Shown here: positions 63,600 to 64,000 of the stretch, piece after piece
How positions within the stretch are numbered: the stretch's first letter is position 1
How the letters are laid out: every line of letters starts with the position of its first letter
Assembly (NCBI GenBank): GCA_024760905.1
Contig: CM045732.1
Coordinates: 51,772,496-51,836,495, forward strand
Source of the DNA: Plotosus lineatus
Taxonomy: Eukaryota; Chordata; Actinopteri; Siluriformes; Plotosidae
Direction of reading: 5' to 3'
Length of the DNA stretch: 64,000 nt
Made by a program: the position numbers and the translations under genes
The notes under the pieces: model-generated
Seen by the model: the letters and a program-made list of their open reading frames with translations, nothing else
Database searches by the model: none
Told to the model about the DNA's origin: nothing

Positions 63600-64000
63600 C
63601 AGTGGTACCTTATTGTAAGAATGTCTCACCAAACGAAAAATGCAGGTTACGAAACGCATTTTCCTAAAATTTTTGTCTCTGGATACGAAACAAGTTCACG
63701 TTAAAAAAACGCCATCTTATTAAAACGTGCCATTCAAACATTCAAACGTGCCATTCAGACATTCAAGCAATACACGAGCTGCTCTCCCATCAATGACGTT
63801 CAAACATCCCGCCCCGCTGGCCTCCCATTGGCTAGGAGGGATGACGCAGATCCCTCCCATTGAACCGCATTTTACATGTAAAACATGTGATTCATTTCAA
63901 GGCCCTCAATACTACCCCCTAAACCTTTTAAAATTATAAAAGCATAACTTTTAAGACCTCCTTCTGCTTCAATATCGTACCGATGGTAGACGGGTTTGGC
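63600..64000 (-). mobile_element. Tigger-like element running off the window, with HTH remnant
   Basis: Starts CAGTGGTACCTTATTGTAAG after TA; CATCCCGCCCCGCTGGCC and CCCATTGGCTAGGAGGGATG tie it to the 45429 family. The last 50 bases read NPSTIGTILKQKEV on the minus strand, a pogo-type HTH. Confidence 0.75.

Overview
The window looks like a piece of a ray-finned fish genome, probably teleost; the species cannot be read from the sequence. It is gene-poor, with long introns, SINEs, Tigger/pogo and Tc1-type DNA transposons, RTE-like LINE ends, a piggyBac relic, a hAT-type MITE and long (CA)n/(CT)n tracts. The real coding sequence is a set of short exons, all on the minus strand, with canonical AG/GT borders and matching phases.

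Right half (57072 down to 28032): CNKSR3, a connector enhancer of kinase suppressor of Ras. Exons 2-13 are present: SAM domain (56.9 kb), CRIC domain (48.0, 43.1, 40.3, 39.0 kb), PDZ domain (39.0, 38.6, 33.7, 33.4 kb), a CNK-type linker (31.6, 31.0, 30.0 kb) and a last exon ending in LKLLTH-stop at 28032. Exon 1 (start codon plus about 18 residues) was not found and probably lies beyond 64000. The visible part encodes about 525 residues.

Left half (23885 down to 2050): IPCEF1, the PH-domain partner of cytohesin Arf exchange factors, in tandem on the same strand. Ten exons from 13570 to 2050 give 427 residues from the MDVDEYNP start (the human protein is about 437 by memory). Two more well-spliced small exons, at 20912-20954 and 23848-23885, extend the open frame upstream. 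A donor-like site inside the CNKSR3 last exon (CTG|GTCAGT at 28071/28070) is in the right phase to join them. The locus can therefore encode a short CNKSR3, a short IPCEF1, and one long SAM-CRIC-PDZ-linker-PH-C-terminal protein of roughly 995 residues with CNK1/CNK2 architecture. Mammals are known to make a joined CNK3/IPCEF1 protein that acts in HGF-dependent Arf6 activation.

The remainder is intron and intergenic repeat. Notable items are Tigger-family elements flanked by TA, one keeping an open frame for only the DNA-binding half of the transposase; one SINE family whose copies carry two different tails; a MITE inside a SINE inside a SINE near 18 kb; three nested elements at 36.5-38.2 kb; a TTAA-flanked piggyBac derivative at 51.1-52.1 kb; and a 920-bp CT/CA tract at 15.3-16.2 kb beside an exon-like segment. 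I saw no rRNA, no intact tRNA gene and no CRISPR array.
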